A DNA stretch of 64,000 nt, taken from Piliocolobus tephrosceles. Lineage: Eukaryota > Chordata > Mammalia > Primates > Cercopithecidae. Shown here piece by piece: positions 53,546-64,000 of this stretch. The notes beneath the pieces were generated by a model. The model was not told the DNA's origin. It saw only the letters and a list, made by a program, of their open reading frames with translations, and made no database searches. The stretch spans positions 129,372,218 through 129,436,217 of the forward strand of contig NC_045441.1 of NCBI RefSeq assembly GCF_002776525.5, written 5' to 3'. The position numbers were made by a program, and so were the translations under genes. The stretch's first letter is position 1, and the number at the start of each line of letters is the position of its first letter.

Positions 53546-54674
53546 GCTGGTTCCGTTCACGCACCAATTCTGATCCATTTATAGTTCTTCGGCACACATT
53601 GTTGAGAATTCTGGAGCAGCATCTATGCTCCATAAGAAAAAAACAAAAAAAATCTGCCTTGATTTATTAATGATGTCTGCCATACACACAGGAATGGGGA
53701 GGTGGGAGTTACTTTTTTTTTTTTTTTTTTTTTAACTCTACTGAATCATTCCTTGGAGAAAAATTATCTCTGGGGTTATACACAGCTCTAGTGCCTTCAA
53801 AATTGGGGCATGTTGACATCTGACGTGTTTAAAGCCTGCTTTGTTTCCTAGCTGTAGTAGAATTCTTTGACTGCCTGTTTATAATTTATCTGAGAGAAAC
53901 ACTGGTAATTACGCATCTGAGCATTCCTCCAATTCCCTCGTTTCTTCCTTTTCCTGTGGTAAAAACAGAAAGTCAGAAAAATAATCACATTGCATCACGA
54001 TACCAGTGGGCCGTATAAAAAGCCCCGTGATGTTATTTTTCCGATCATTGCTTTCCTCGCAGCCAGCATTTAGACCATTCCAAAAACCCCTCCCATCAGA
54101 TCGTTAGAAATGGCCATACAGTCGGTCTCTTTACTAACCTTTCTACATCCCGAACAGTTTTACAACTTGGCTTCAGCTACAGGGCAGCCCAGCTTTTAAA
54201 GGAATTAGATCCTTTTCCCAGAATTGCCATTAAAGAGAACTTAGCACAGCTTTAGGAGAAAGAGATATAAAGTGATTTTCTCCAATCTCTACACTTTTCC
54301 AAGTGCACTTTGATCTTACATTCAGAACCAATCTATTCCTTTAGAATCGTTCTATGAGGTGTTCAGTATTCACTTTCCCATCCTTTAAACATTTTTTCCT
54401 CAGCTAAAGTAATATGCATATATTGAGAATTCCTGGGATTGCTGTTGTCTCCTCTAACTACAAGGCAGGAAACCAGTTGGAGAAAAAAAGTCACTGGGAA
54501 ATCTCACATTGTCCTGATTACCTCTGGCCGAGAAAGAGAAGAGGAAAGTTATTTGGGAGGTCAGTTGTCATAAGCCAACAGGGTTTTGAAGGAGTCATGT
54601 CAAGATGAAGCCCCACAACACCAGATGGGATGCAGGCTCTGTCCCTATCCCAGGCTCCTGGGTCCATATCAGTT
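53546..54674. other. Repeat-free stretch with TATA-like motif
   Basis: About 1.1 kb without recognised repeats, unusual for this Alu-dense window. TATAAAA occurs at 54014-54020 in a GC-flanked context, but I see no exon after it. It may be a conserved noncoding element; sequence alone cannot say. Confidence 0.4.
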
Positions 54675-54679
54675 TCTTT

Positions 54680-54992
54680 TCTTTTCTTTTTTTTGGGGGA
54701 TGGGAGCAGGGGGGATAGAGTCTCACCCTGTCACCCAGGCTGGAATGCAGTGGTGTGATCTCAGTTCACTGCAATCTCTGCCTCCAGGGTTCAAGCGATT
54801 CTCATGCCTCAGCCTCCCGAGTAGCTGGAATTACAGACGCGCACCACCATGCCCGGATAATTTTTGTATTTCTAGTAGAAACAGGGTTTCGTCATGTTGG
54901 CCAGGCTGGTCTCGAACTCCTGACCTCAAGCAATCCACCTGCCTCAGCCTCCTAAAGTGTTGGGATTATGGGCATGAGCCACCATGCCTGGC
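54680..54992 (-). mobile_element. AluS with G-rich insert near the tail
   Basis: Reverse Alu. The tail junction carries GGGGGATGGGAGCAGGGGGG in place of the usual 'GAGA'. Confidence 0.88.
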
Positions 54993-55515
54993 CTGTATCC
55001 GTTTCTTAAAGGAGTGCCTCTGGCCCTCGGTGAGGCCTCCCTCCTGGCCTCATGGTCATCAGCAGACATCCAGATGAGGTCCAAGGTTGTAGTGAGCATC
55101 TTGCAGATGGTGAGTTGCTCAGACCATGCCCACTTTGGTGTATTCGGGACTCTTACTTAGCTCTTCCCAAAGCACCCCCTATCAGGCTAGAAAAAGGTAA
55201 CCTCTGGCTGCCTTCGGTATAGGAAGGCAGGAGCCCCCAGTACTGCAGTTCATGCAGGCTCCTAGAGAACTTTCTGAGGGACACCTAGCAACCCGCCTCT
55301 GGGCAGCTACCCTGTCCAGAACCTTCCCCATGAGGGCACACAGTCTGCTGCCCCTGGGAAGGAACAGCATCTCATTTTCTTTTGGATGCCGCACTGGCTG
55401 GGATGTTGTCTGGCCCGTGATCACTAGAAATGTTCGCTTGTAAGAGACCAAGCTCCAGGAACCCCGTGCTGTTTGCTGTATCTCACTATCTACAACATTC
55501 AAGCTTGATCCCAGG
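54993..55515. other. Single-copy stretch, nothing recognised
   Basis: No repeat or exon identified. Overlapping frames of 63 and 106 codons on opposite strands. Confidence 0.4.
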
Positions 55516-56108
55516 AAGTCCTCTTTTGACAGAAAACCGAATACTGCATGTTCTCATTTGTAAGTGGGAGCGAAATGATAACTCATGAACACAAAAAAGG
55601 GAACAACAGGCCAGGTGCAGTGGCTCACACCTGTAATCCCAGCACCTTGGGAGGCTGAGGCAGGTGGATCACCTGAGGTCAGGAGTTCAAGATCACCAGC
55701 ATGGCCAACACAGGGAAACCCTGTCTCTACTAAAAATACAAAAATTAGCCAAGTGTGGTGGTGCACGCCTGTAGTCTCAGCTACTCAGGAGGCTGAGGCA
55801 GGAGAATCACTTGAACCTGGGAGGTGGAGGTTGCAGTGAGCTGAGATCACACCACTGCACTCCAGCCTGGGTGACAGAGCAAGACTCTGTCTCAAAAAAA
55901 AAAAAAAAAAGGAGGGAACAACAGACACTGGGGTCTACTTGAGGATGCAGGGTGAGAGGAGGGAGAGGAGCAGAAAAGCTATTGGGTACCAGGTTTAGTA
56001 CCTGGGTGATGAAATAATCTGTACAACCAACGCCCATGACATGAGTTCACCTATGCAACAAACCTTCACATGTACCCCGAACATAAAATAAAAGTTTAAA
56101 AAAAAAAG
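55516..56108 (+). mobile_element. L1 3' end split by an Alu
   Basis: 'GCATGTTCTCATTTGTAAGT', 'ACACTGGGGTCTACTTGAGG', 'ATGCAACAAACCTTCACATG' and a final A-run. Noncoding 3' UTR portion of a primate L1. Confidence 0.87.
55609..55913 (+). mobile_element. AluS in the L1 3' UTR
   Basis: GGGAACAACA flanks it exactly (55599-55608 and 55914-55923). Confidence 0.93.
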
Positions 56109-56520
56109 TCGTCTGCACATGCCCCACATACCTGCAGATGGTGACATCCCCTGCTGTGATCTTGGTACACAAGGCAAACCCATAGCCAAATGTGCCCAAC
56201 CTGAATTTCTTTCCAAAGCCGGTCACTAGATGTTCCCTTTTTTGCCATTGCTTACTTTTATTTTTGTTATCATGAAGTCATATATGTATATAAAACATAT
56301 AAACAGGTTTAAAAAAACAAATTCAATGCTTATGTACTCATAACCCAGGCTATAAAATACAACATTAGTAAAAACCTCAGGTATCTGTATTAGATTGCTA
56401 GGGTTGCCAATATCAAGGTACAGTATCACAGACTGAGAGGCTTACAACAACAGAAATGTATTCTCTCACTGTTTGGGGGCTATCTGAAATCATGGTATCG
56501 GCAGGGCTGTGCTCTCTTTG

Positions 56521-56832
56521 TTTTTTGGGTTGTTTTTGTTTGTTTTTTGAGACAGAGTCTGGCTCTGTCGCCCAGGCTGGAGTGCAGTGGCATGATCATG
56601 GCTCACTGCAACCTCTGCCTCCCAGTTCAAGCGATTCTCCTGCCTCAGCCTCCCAAGTAGCTGGGGACTACGGGCATGTGCCACGACGCCCCTGGCTAAT
56701 TTTTGTATTTTCTGGTGGAGACGAGGATTCACCATGTTGCCCAGGCTGGTGTCAAACTCCTGACTTCAGGTGATCCACCTGCCTCGGCCTCCCAGAGTGC
56801 TGGGATTACAGGTGTGAGCCACTGTGCCCGGC
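56521..56832 (-). mobile_element. AluS in the MLT1-type LTR
   Basis: A 19-bp duplication CAGGGCTGTGCTCTCTTTG (56502-56520) reappears at 56833-56851 with one change. Confidence 0.93.
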
Positions 56833-57017
56833 CAGGGCTGTGTTCTCTTTGAAGGCTCTTGGGGAGAGTCCTTCCTTACCTTTTCCTAATTTCTGATGAC
56901 AGCCAATGATCCTTGTTGTTCCTGGGCTTGTAACTACATCACTCTCATCTCTGCCTCCATCGTCATAGGCCCTTCTACCCTGTGTGTCTATATCCAAATC
57001 TCCCTGTCCTTTCTCTT

Positions 57018-57315
57018 TTTTTTTTTTTTTTTTGAGATGGAGTCTGGCTCTGTCGCCCAGGCTGGAGTGCAGTGGCCGGATCTCAGCTCACTGCAAGCTC
57101 CGCCTCCCGGGTTCACGCCATTCTCCTGCCTCAGCCTCCTGAGTAGCTGGGACTACAGGCGCCCGCCATCTCGCCTGGCTAGCTTTTTGTATTTTTTTGT
57201 AGAGACGGGGTTTCACCGTGTTAGCCAGGATGGTCTCGATCTCCTGACCTCGTGATCCGCCCGTCTCGGCCTCCCAAAGTGCTGGGATTACAGGCTTGAG
57301 CCACCGCGCCCGGCT
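57018..57315 (-). mobile_element. AluY, Old World monkey type, in the same LTR
   Basis: Low divergence with the diagnostic GTGGCCGGATCTCAGC. TGTCCTTTCTCTT flanks it exactly (57005-57017 and 57316-57328). Confidence 0.93.
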
Positions 57316-57452
57316 TGTCCTTTCTCTTATAAAGACAACAGCCACACTGGATTTAGGGTCCACCTTATTCTAATCAGCATGATCTCACCTTGATTTGATT
57401 ACATCTACAAAGACTCTATTTCCAAATAAAGTCACATTCACAAGTACTGTAG

Positions 57453-58194
57453 TGATAATAGTTCAGTTCTGTGTCCCCACTAAATCTCATGTCCCGTTGA
57501 AGTGTCCATTGTTGGAGGTGGAACCCGGTGGGAGATGACTGGATCTTGGAGGCAGATTTCTCATGAATGGTTTAGCACCGTCCTCTTGGTGCTGTCCTCA
57601 TAATAGTGAGTGAGTTCTCACAAGATCTGGTCATTTAAAAGTGTGTGGCACCCCCACCCCCACTCTTTCTGTGGCTCCTGCCTTCCCATGTGATGCCCCT
57701 GCTCCCCCTTCACCTTCCGCCGTGACTGGAAGATCCCTGAGGCCTCCCCAGAAGCAGATGCTGCTATGCTTCCTGTTACAGCCTGCAGAACTGTGAGCCA
57801 ATTAACTCTCTTTTCTTTATAAATTATCCACTCTCAGGCCAGCTGCAGTGGCTCACGCCTGTAATCCCAGCAATCTGGGAGGCCGACATGGATAGATCAT
57901 TTGAAGTCAGGAGTTCAAGACCAGCTTGGCCAACATGGCAAAACCCCGTGTCTACAAAAATACAAAAATTAGCTAGGCATGGTGGCCTGTGTGTGTAATC
58001 CTAGCTGCTTGGGAGGCTGAGGCAGGAGAATCGCTTGAACCTCAGAGACGGAGGTTGCAGTGAGCTGAGATAGCATGCCACTGCACTCCAGCCTGGGCAA
58101 CAGAGCGAGACTCTGTCTCAAATAAATAAATAAACAAATATATAGCCCAATCTCAGGTATTTCTTTATAGCAACTCAAGAACAGCCTAACACAC
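57453..58194 (+). mobile_element. MST (MaLR) LTR split by an Alu
   Basis: 'TGTTGGAGGTGGAACCCGGT', 'CTCATGAATGGTTTAGCACC', 'AGCAGATGCTGCTATGCTTC' and 'TGAGCCAATTAACTCTC'. It resumes after the Alu with 'AATCTCAGGTATTTCTTTAT'. It interrupts the outer MLT1-type LTR. Confidence 0.87.
57836..58138 (+). mobile_element. AluS/J in the MST LTR
   Basis: Full-length Alu after 'TTATCCACTCTCAGGC', with an AAAT/AAAC tail. It occupies the same LTR position as the Alu at 43792. Confidence 0.9.
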
Positions 58195-58252
58195 ACGGCT
58201 TAGGACTTGACTATATCTTGAGCTGGGGGGACCCACAATTCAACCCGCTGCA

Positions 58253-58973
58253 GATTCCCATGTGTATTTCTCCTAACTGACATCCCCCTCCTCTTGCTAA
58301 AGAGGTAACCACTTGGGTTACTTTTGTGTTAATCATTTTCTTACTTTTGAAATAGTTTTTTGTTTGTTTGTTTTGCTTTTTAATCACCTGACTATATATC
58401 TATCTAACCGAACATTGCTGAGTTTTGAAAAGCTGGGTATGAAGAGCAAGGCCAGCTGAATAAGGTCAGGGCCTCATTGCCACTTCGAGATGAAGGCTTC
58501 CAGGATGAGATATTCCAATGGGGTCTCAGGTCATAAAATGACTCAGCTTCCCTGACTGTGTTCAGAGCCCCTTCTGAGAAACACAGTGGATATACCAAAG
58601 GCTACCCAGGGAAACCCAGGGCTCACTTGGATTAGAGCACCTATGTAGACAAGACACTGGGCCCCGAGAGGTTGAGGGTTGGGTAAGTGCACTGCATTTG
58701 TTCACGTGGTCTGGGTCAGCAGCATCCAAGATGGCCTCCAGGGCTCCCCGCTTCTCAACTTCCCCCATCTTCAGAGGTCTCTTGTCCTGCCTATTCCTGT
58801 ACCTGTTGAGGATTCAGCAGGGTAGATGGCATTGGTTCTTTGCTCCTCACACTGGCCAATTATGACTCAGTTTCCCAGGTCTGCCCTTTCATCCTCTTTA
58901 TGGGTTTGCATATTATCTTTTAAATCCCTTTGCTGTAGTTTTAGTGGGATTTCATTAAGCATAAGTTAGATGG
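58253..58973. other. Single-copy stretch, nothing recognised
   Basis: No repeat or exon identified. Two minus-strand frames of 64 and 68 codons without recognisable domains. Confidence 0.4.
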
Positions 58974-59272
58974 GCCAGGCACAGTGGCTCATGCCTGTAA
59001 TCCCAGCACTATGGGAGGCTGAAGTGGGTGGATCACTTGAGGTCAGGAGTTCGAGACCAGCCTGACCAACATGGTGAAACCCACTCTCTACTAAAACTAC
59101 AACAATTAGCCAGATGCAGTGGCGCACACCTGTAGTCCCAGTTACTCAGGAGGCTGAGGCTGGAGAATCGCTTGAACCTGGGAGGCGGAGATTGTAGTGA
59201 ACTGAGATTGCACCACTGCCGTTCTGCCTGGGCAACAGAGCAAGACTTCCTCTCTCCCCCCAAAAAAGAAAA
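58974..59272 (+). mobile_element. AluS
   Basis: AAGTTAGATG before and AAGTTAAATG after form a target duplication with one change. Confidence 0.9.
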
Positions 59273-59339
59273 GAACAAGTTAAATGCATGTGTTCAACCC
59301 ACCATCTTCACCTGCAACCCTTTCTCTTGGTCGTACTTT

Positions 59340-59560
59340 CCATGGAGTTGTGTTGTTAAGATTCCTTTATTCATTCATTTGCCAAATAATTCCTGAGGTT
59401 CTGATGTCTGCAATGCTGGGACATCAAGAGGAACGAGGCTCTCTCAGCCTGGGAATAGCTTATACTCTAGTAGGGCAGACAGACAAGGAAATAGGTCATC
59501 ACAATATAGGCAAGGATCTCCCGATATCTGTTGAGAAGGCTGAGCCCTGGAGGATGTGAA
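59340..59560 (+). repeat. L2 LINE-type fragment
   Basis: 'ATTCATTTGCCAAATAATTC', 'CTTATACTCTAGTAGGGCAG' and 'GACAGACAAGGAAATAGG' resemble the L2 3' region. Confidence 0.55.
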
Positions 59561-59604
59561 GGAGTGAGGCATCAATGGGGAGTCAGTGGGACAGGGGCTC
59601 TAGG

Positions 59605-59700
59605 TCAATATCTCAAGCCTAGAAAGACGAGTTAATTATTGAAGGAAACAACATTAAGCATTGTTATCCAATTCAGATTGCCACTTTGATTCCAAAGGCC
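59605..59700 (+). repeat. Local repeat pair, copy 1
   Basis: About 96 bases that recur at 61350-61451 in the same orientation with roughly ten differences and one small indel. Family unknown. Confidence 0.85.
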
Positions 59701-59924
59701 CAGGGAGGATAAAGCCTTAAGGCAAGTGGGGGGCCATCAGCTGTCAGAGGGTGACGGAAGCCTTGACTGGGGGAGCACATCCGGAAAAAGTGTGGGAGTG
59801 AAGGACATGCTGGCCAAGGAGTCGGAGAGACAACAGCAGCACCTGTGGGCTGAGTACAGTCTTCCCAAGGAGACTGAGGAGCAGCAGCTGGTGAGGGAGG
59901 GGGATGGTGTATACGCGGATGGCC

Positions 59925-60232
59925 ACCATGAGGCTTTCGAAAAGTCCAGGCTTTCCAAAGGAACACGGAAACCAATACTGTATGATTCCACCTAGGGTTG
60001 TCACATTCATAGAAACACACAGTACAATGGTGCTTGCCAGGGACTGGGGGAGGGGAGGGAGGCACTGTTTAATGGGCACAGAGTTCCAGCTTTGCAAGAT
60101 GGAAGAGCTCTGGAGATTGGTTGGCCAACAATGGGAATGAACTTAACGCTACTGAACTGTACACCTGGAAATGGTTAAGATGGTCACTTTTATGTTGTGC
60201 ATTTTCTACCACAACAAAAACTTAAACAAATG
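59925..60232 (+). mobile_element. Old L1 3' end (L1M-type)
   Basis: 'ACAATGGTGCTTGCCAGGGA', 'GGTTGGCCAACAATGGGAAT', 'CTACTGAACTGTACACCTGG' and 'AAATGGTTAAGATGGTCAC'. Related to the fragment at 47770-48060. Confidence 0.78.
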
Positions 60233-60899
60233 TTTTTAAAAAGTAACATGAAAACCAGAGCCTGCATTCCTTGATTCTTTACTCTTTTATGATTAGGAAA
60301 ACTCCGTGAACTAGCATCCCCATATAAGGGTCAAAGCTGGTGTCCCTCATCACCACTGGAGCATGAGAGGCTTTGCCTGCCCCCTCCTTAGCCATGAGCA
60401 CCTCTGAGCACCACGCGCCTATAGACAGCCCTCTACATGCACACCGAGCTTGCTGTGCAGATGTGCTTCAAGCCGGGCCTCTTAGCATCCTCCTACCACT
60501 GCACGGCTGCCGCTTTCCCATCATGCCTCTTAGAAAGAAATTCTGGCACCTGTCCTATGAGTTAACCAGTACTCCAGTGTTTGCAGCCACTGCTGAAGCT
60601 TACCAATTGCTAAGGGCATCTGCTGTGACTCCAACAGTGCCAATACCCACTTTGGATCCCATAGTGCAGCCTCTATAAATTCAGATGGACTCTTGCTGCC
60701 TTTTTTCACAAGGTGGACTTTCCACCCTGCTCCTGGGCTCTCTGAGTTGGCCCAGGTGAGGCATGGGGGTGATCTGGCTGGTGGGGCCAACCAAGAGGGT
60801 AAAGCCACCTGAGAGGCCCAGGTGGACATGAGGTCTTGAGGTGGGGTCTGGCTGCAGGGCCTGGCTCTGGGTCAGCACAAGAAAGTCCGACGTTTTGCC
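60233..60899. other. Single-copy stretch, no gene recognised
   Basis: Two opposed frames of about 100 codons (60373-60678 plus, 60530-60829 minus) overlap. Neither shows a known domain. Confidence 0.4.
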
Positions 60900-61062
60900 C
60901 AAGAGTCATAGCATCATTAGAGCCCACACAACACCCTCTGCCTGCCGGGCGCCCTTCTGAACTCTTCACATGCATCAACTCAATGACTTCTCCCAGAAAA
61001 CCTATGAGATCAGAACTAATAAGTCCCATTTTATGGAGAAACAGAAGCAAAACCAGGAGCTC
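60900..61062 (-). repeat. MIR SINE
   Basis: Reverse MIR: 'TGAACTCTTCACATGCATCA', 'AATAAGTCCCATTTTATGGA'. Confidence 0.6.
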
Positions 61063-61349
61063 TCTCTTGGCCCCGTCTGTGGTGAGAATGAAGGTCATTC
61101 TCAGCAATCACACCATCAGCCTCACTAGGAAGGGACATACAGGAATTAGGAAGGGTCCCAGAAGAACCCTGTGGAGGGATTTGCTTCACATCAATGCTGA
61201 ACTCCGTCTCCTTGGAAAGGAAAGGAAGAGGCTCCAGGCTGACAAAGGGTGGGGGGTAGGAAGGAACTGGCCACACTGCCTGTAGTCGGGGTGCTCCCCT
61301 GGGCTTCTGATAAATCATCAGGGTTTGGATGAGACCAGGTGTTGCTTGT

Positions 61350-61451
61350 TCAATATCTCAAGCCCAGAAAGTCGAGTGATCAGTTAATTCTTGAAGGAAA
61401 CAAATATTAAGCATTGTAATCAAATTCAGGCTGCCACTTTGATTCCACAGG
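61350..61451 (+). repeat. Local repeat pair, copy 2
   Basis: Partner of 59605-59700, start-to-start distance 1745 bp, with an extra TGATCAGT-like insert. Confidence 0.85.
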
Positions 61452-61614
61452 TCACAACAAGGACAGCAAAAAATTCTTGGATGGTATCTAAGTCTCCAAA
61501 AAAAGAAAAGGTCTGTAGGCTGATGAAGATCTGAGTTGACAAGCTATGGAAACAAGATGGCAGATGATTCTTCAGACCTCTTTGTAATATTTTAAAGATG
61601 CAATAACAGCCCAT

Positions 61615-61695
61615 TAAAGATAAAAGAAGCAGAGGGAGGTGAAATTACTTGTTCAAGGTAACACAGCCAGTGTGTGGCAGAGCTCCATCCAAATC
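61615..61695 (-). repeat. MIR fragment
   Basis: 'TGTTCAAGGTAACACAGCCA' and 'GTGTGTGGCAGAGCTCC' on the plus strand match reverse MIR. Confidence 0.65.
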
Positions 61696-61699
61696 CACA

Positions 61700-62295
61700 A
61701 AGTGAGGCTCTGAAATTGGCACCCTCGCCACTGTGCAGCCACCACCCCAGCTGTTGGCCTCTGGGTGGCAAATCAGACAGGTGGCTGGGGAGCCGATGGA
61801 GCCTAGAGCCCGACTGGGGTCCATCATGGTGTGTGATCATTCAGCTGCGTGAGGTGGGGCTCAGCAACCAGTGAGGTGGACTGTGGGCCTTGAGTACAGC
61901 CCCAGAGAAGGGGCCTGGTCCAAGCCAGGCAGGGGTCAGGCACCAATTGCAGTCCCAGCAAAGGGCACCTGGGCCTCCTTGGCTTGGGGCCATTGCTCAG
62001 CTTACGTGCTGGGGCCCTGATGGGCTGACCTGAGAGGCAGGAGGGCTGGATCCCCAGGGCTGTGATGCAGGCACTGGTTCTGAGTTAGATGGCAGCAAAC
62101 ACAGCCATGCGGGTGACCTGGTCGGCACCGGCCTTCTGTGTCAAGGAGTGTGACTTCATGGCAAGGACTCGTGGTTGGTGAAGATCAAGGAGTAAATGGC
62201 ACATGAGCACCAGTGGTCTCAGGACAGGGAAGGAAAGGGCACGCTGCATGCGCGGGCATTGACAGAGGTGCACAGGCATGGTGCCACTCCTCACT
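61700..62295. other. Single-copy stretch, nothing certain
   Basis: GC-moderate. A minus frame at 62085-62294 has no recognisable domain. No repeat assigned. Confidence 0.4.
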
Positions 62296-62299
62296 GGGT

Positions 62300-62450
62300 C
62301 AGCCCCGCTCCTGCCTCGGGGCCTTTGTACTTGCTCTGCCTCGGCCTAGAGCCCTCTGCCCCAGATACCCCCACGACTCATCTCCTCACTCCCCTCAGGC
62401 CTGTGTTCAAAGGTCAACTTATCAGAGAGGCCTTCCCTTCAGAGACCTTC
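62300..62450 (+). repeat. L2 LINE-type fragment
   Basis: 'GGGGCCTTTGTACTTGCTCT', 'CACTCCCCTCAGGCCTGTGT' and 'CAGAGAGGCCTTCCCTTCAG' are typical of L2. Confidence 0.65.
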
Positions 62451-62559
62451 CCCACCACTTACTATCCCCTTCCCATGGAGACTGTGTTTCCCAGGGGTAC
62501 TGCAGGAACCTCTTCTGTCCCACGTGTTCTTTCTCCAGCCCCTTGACTATGGGAACCTT

Positions 62560-63002
62560 GTGACTGCTTGGACCAACAGAATATGGTGCTAGACATAGTG
62601 CTAGTTCCAAACACAGCCCTCAACCAGCCTGACAGCCTCTGCTTCCTGCTTCTTGGAATACTCTCCTCTTGAAGAGCTCCTTCCAGATCCCAGCTGGCAT
62701 GTTGAGAGGCCCAGGCCACATGTAGAGGCCACAAATAGGTGTCCAGTTTGACAGCCCAGCTTGGCTCCCAGCTGACAGTCAACCTCTGCAGCCAACGGAG
62801 TGAGCCACTCAAATGTCCAGCCAGCAGATTCCTCAGATGACTGAAGGTCTGGCCGGCATCCGATGGCAACCACATGTAAAACTCCACAAGATCCTCCCTG
62901 CTGAGCCCGGTCAACCAAAGAGCTATGAGAGATGAAACTGACACGTTGTTTTAGGCCACTAAGTTTCAGGGTGGTATGTTTCACAGCAACAGTTAACTGG
63001 AA
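62560..63002 (+). mobile_element. MLT1-type LTR (older subfamily)
   Basis: 'TGGACCAACAGAATATGGTG', 'CTTCCTGCTTCTTGGAATAC' and the end 'TTTTAGGCCACTAAGTTTCA', 'GGGTGGTATGTTTCACAGC'. Solo and noncoding. Confidence 0.72.
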
Positions 63003-63114
63003 CATTTACTCGCTTAATTAATTTTTCGTAGCACTTATCACCACCTGACATTAGATCATAAGCTATTTGTCTCTTGTCTCTTTCTCTCTCTTGGTTTTGC
63101 TTACTGCTAGACTC

Positions 63115-63430
63115 TTTGCACTGAGAGCAGTGCCTGGCACATAGAAAGCCCTCAATACATACTCTCTGAATGGATAAATAAATCCAAAGACATTTGGTGA
63201 AAAATCTTAATGCAGTAGTCAATGTGATTTCATTTGTTCCTGATAAGCCTAACACTGATTTGTTTCTGAGCATAGGCTAGGTGTCAGATTTGGTTGGATT
63301 TATTTATTAGCAACCATTTATTGAGTTCCTACTATGTGGTAGGCCCTGGAGATAAATCGGTGAACAAAAGCAAAAATCCCTGCCCTTATTCTAGTGGCAA
63401 GGAGACAGGCAATAAACAAAAGACATAAGT
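63115..63430 (+). repeat. MIR 3' piece and L2-type fragment
   Basis: 63120-63175 reads 'GCAGTGCCTGGCACATAGAA' (MIR/L2 3' end). 63300-63430 has 'ATTTATTGAGTTCCTACTAT', 'GAGATAAATCGGTGAACAAA' and 'TCTAGTGGCAAGGAGACAG' (L2). Confidence 0.6.
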
Positions 63431-63484
63431 AAAATTATGTGGTATATTAGAAGGGGAAAGATTGCAAAGAAAAAAAAAATCGGA

Positions 63485-64000
63485 TGGCTGGGTGCAGTGG
63501 CTCACACCCGTAATCCTAGCACTTTGGGAGGCAAGGCGGGTAGATCACCTGGAGACAGGAGTTTGAGACCAGCCTGGCCAACATGGTGAAACCCCATCTC
63601 TAATAAAAATACAGGCTGGGTGCGGTGGGTCACGCCTCTAATCTGAACACTTTGGGAGGCCGAGGCGGGCAGATCACCTGAGGTCGGGAGTTCGAGGCCA
63701 GCCTGACCAACATGGAGAAACCCTGTCTCTACTAAAAATACAAAAAAAAACCAGCCAGATGTGATGGCACATGCCTATAATCGCAGCTACTCGGGAGATC
63801 AGGAGAATTGCTCGAACCCAGGATGCGGAGGTTGCGGTGAGCCGAGATCGAGCTATTGCACTCCAGTCTGATCAACAAAAGTGAAATTCCATCTCAAAAA
63901 AATAAAAAATACACATACGAAAAATCAGCTGGGTGTGGTGGTACACGCCTGTAATCCCAGCTACTCAGGAGGCTGAGGCAGGAAACTCACTTGAACCCAG
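63485..64000 (+). mobile_element. Outer Alu, split by another Alu, runs off the window
   Basis: The left arm at 63485-63612 stops at 'AATAAAAATAC'. The right arm resumes at about 63917 ('CGAAAAATCAGCTGGGTGTG') and is cut by the window end. Confidence 0.87.
63613..63908 (+). mobile_element. Inner Alu in the linker of the outer Alu
   Basis: Full-length Alu beginning GGCTGGGTGCGGTGGGTCAC. AAAAATACA is seen before and after, so it landed in the A-rich linker. Confidence 0.88.

Larger units (their letters stand above)
56395..58252 (-). mobile_element. MLT1-type LTR with three insertions
   Basis: Pieces of one reverse LTR can be followed through: 56395-56520, 56833-57017, 57316-57452 ('AAAGTCACATTCACAAGTAC') and 58195-58252 ('TTAGGACTTGACTATATCTT', 'ACCCACAATTCAACCCGCTG'). 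An AluS, an AluY and an MST LTR lie between them. Confidence 0.8.

Overview
This is 64 kb of primate nuclear DNA, most likely from an Old World monkey (macaque or baboon type). Alu elements, MIR and L2 relics, MaLR LTRs (THE1/MST/MLT1), an MLT2 LTR and L1 3' ends fill well over half of it. The youngest AluY copies (4521, 23923, 33277, 57018) share the variants GTGGCCGGATCTCAGCTCAC and CAGGCTTGAGCCACCGCGCC. I associate these with cercopithecoid AluY subfamilies, not human ones. A run of exactly 100 N at 4768-4867 shows that this is an assembly scaffold.

Layout. 1-6180: MIRs, two AluJ/S copies, an MLT1-type LTR split by an AluJ, a small hAT-type transposon with a perfect 8-bp target duplication, and a three-level nested Alu cluster holding the gap. 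6181-7490: a CpG island, the only strong promoter-like block. It contains a possible first coding exon on the plus strand (6793-6884) whose gene I cannot name. 7491-12455: repeats, a long pyrimidine microsatellite and a 37-bp minisatellite. 12456-13541: the one clear protein-coding-type sequence, a full-length intronless ARF3 retrocopy with an intact 181-codon frame, spliced 5' UTR, A-rich tail and flanking direct repeats. 13609-17640: mostly single-copy DNA with a 92-bp local duplication. 17640-35840: dense Alu, several MaLR/ERV LTRs (including an ERV-K type solo LTR inside an AluJ), L1 and MLT2. 35844-37606: single-copy DNA. 37607-64000: nested LTRs, Alus, microsatellites and short single-copy islands.

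Function. Apart from the ARF3 retrocopy and the CpG-island exon candidate I found no convincing coding exon. The many other open frames are antisense or sense readings of Alu elements, microsatellites or unique DNA. The window probably lies in an intron or intergenic region beside a CpG-island promoter. I found no operon, CRISPR array, tRNA or rRNA and no novel multi-gene system. The observations most worth following are the open ARF3 retrocopy with its Alu-tail landing site and MIR-supplied polyadenylation signal, the anonymous CpG-island exon, local duplications, and unusual retrotransposition products (an Alu reduced to its 5' end plus A-tail, two Alus at one target site, and Alus at the same spot in two MaLR LTRs).

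Repeat family names come from memory of consensus sequences, and boundaries are read by eye to within a few bases unless a target-site duplication is given.
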